Assembly (NCBI GenBank): GCA_004123355.1
Contig: SCHM01000002.1
Span: 8,715,569-8,779,568, forward strand
DNA: 64,000 bases
Direction: 5' to 3'
Source: Amphirosellinia nigrospora
Lineage: Eukaryota > Ascomycota > Sordariomycetes > Xylariales > Xylariaceae
Below are positions 63,405 through 64,000 of the stretch, in pieces; positions within the stretch are counted from its first letter, which is position 1; every line of letters starts with the position of its first letter. Made by a program: the position numbers and the translations under genes. The notes under the pieces were generated by a model. That model made no database searches and was not told where the DNA came from. It saw only the letters and a list, made by a program, of their open reading frames with translations.

Positions 63405-64000
63405 ATGGCCCAAACTCGACGGCCAAAGCCATCCAAAAGAGACAAGCTGTCAGTCTCGACCAGTGGCGCTTCCTTCGGTCAGCCCAACGACGGCATGTCG
63501 AATGTCGAGCTCCGGCGCAAGAATGCCGCCCCCGTCGACTCGGGCCAGGTCACGTCGAACCTGATGGCCCGCGAATCCTTTTCTCTGGACCACGCCGTCC
63601 CCAGGACCCCCGTCGTCAACAACCATGGGTTTTTCGAGCTTCCCCGCGCCGACCAGCGCAATTTTTTACTGCTGGTCCTGTTATACTTCCTCCAGGGTGT
63701 GCCCATGGGCCTGGCCGGCGGCTCTGTGCCCTTTCTCCTCAAGGAACACCTGTCGTTTGGCGAAATAGGCGTCTTCAGCTTGGCTGCCTACCCGTACTCG
63801 TTGAAGCTGTTCTGGAGCCCCATCGTCGACGCCGTGTGGAGCCCGAGGTTTGGCAGGAGAAAGAGCTGGATCCTTCCGATTCAATTGATGTCAGGTTTCG
63901 GCATGTTGTGGTTGGGTTCGAAGATCGATGAGCTGATGGCAACCACCGGGAAACCAGGTGGGCCGAGTGTCTGGAGCTTCACGGGTTGGTGGTTCTTCCT
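63405..64000 (+). CDS. Acetyl-CoA transporter (SLC33A1/AT-1 family), 5' part
   Basis: Multi-helix major-facilitator-type carrier that moves acetyl-CoA into the ER/Golgi lumen in animals; the fungal orthologues are presumed similar. The ATG at 63405 opens a single frame of 198 codons up to the window edge. A polar N-terminus of about 75 residues comes first, then FELPRADQRNFLLLVLLYFL and QGVPMGLAGGSVPFLLKEH (first helix and the family hallmark), GEIGVFSLAAYPYSLKLFWSP and IVDAVWSPRFGRRKSWILPI, which is highly characteristic. No intron or frame break is seen before the window ends; the rest lies beyond 64000. Upstream ATGs in other frames are not compatible with the conserved protein. Confidence 0.9.
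   Translation, partial: MAQTRRPKPSKRDKLSVSTSGASFGQPNDGMSNVELRRKNAAPVDSGQVTSNLMARESFSLDHAVPRTPVVNNHGFFELPRADQRNFLLLVLLYFLQGVPMGLAGGSVPFLLKEHLSFGEIGVFSLAAYPYSLKLFWSPIVDAVWSPRFGRRKSWILPIQLMSGFGMLWLGSKIDELMATTGKPGGPSVWSFTGWWFF

Overview
This window looks like nuclear DNA of a filamentous ascomycete (Pezizomycotina). The evidence is short spliced introns with GTRAGT-type donors and CTAAC/CTGAC branch sites, fungal-type gene families (SAT4/rhodopsin-like membrane protein, DUF2293, CENP-O/Mcm21, proteinase K-like subtilase), and a very AT-rich block whose repeat copies differ almost only by C-to-T and G-to-A changes, the signature of repeat-induced point mutation (RIP). The class cannot be settled from the sequence alone.

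Layout. 1-1218 is GC-moderate DNA with no recognisable gene. 1224-38840 is one large compound insertion bounded by a perfect 5-bp target duplication (TGCGC at 1219-1223 and 38841-38845). It begins and ends with a 204-bp direct terminal repeat and is a nest of dead LTR-type elements: an outer Ty3/Gypsy-like element on the minus strand; a second LTR-type element inside it (about 6267-35988); two copies of one Copia-like element inside that (10209-24458 and 24512-31689, same direction, 53 bp apart); and a younger Ty3/Gypsy element (17089-24177) sitting inside the 3' LTR of the first Copia-like copy. All are fossils, mutated throughout. Several short GC-richer insertions of 200-340 bp interrupt the block (a two-copy MITE-like family, a solo-LTR-like piece, a DNA-transposon-like piece, and a tandem array with tRNA-like T-arms). 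They are short enough to have escaped most of the RIP.

38846-45220 has normal base composition but no gene I can recognise. A broken subtilisin-like protease gene (45221-46570, minus) follows. A SAT4-type membrane protein gene (49121-50585, plus) and an intradiol ring-cleavage dioxygenase gene (52028-53185, plus) come next. The rest is a denser host gene run: a CCDC97/DUF2052-like gene (minus), a DUF2293 gene (plus), a probable dimeric alpha/beta-barrel protein (plus), a haloacetate-dehalogenase-like alpha/beta hydrolase (plus), a CENP-O/Mcm21 kinetochore gene (minus), and the start of an acetyl-CoA transporter gene (plus) that runs off the window.

The most notable signal is a family of near-identical introns of 146-152 bp (introner-like elements) in unrelated genes: two in the CCDC97-like gene, two in the alpha/beta hydrolase, and one decayed relative in the protease pseudogene. 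They share an internal core and the same 3' end. A second theme is that several conserved host genes carry isolated one-base frame breaks, often at homopolymers, while their splice sites and protein motifs are well kept. This may be real decay near the repeat block, or unpolished long-read sequence.
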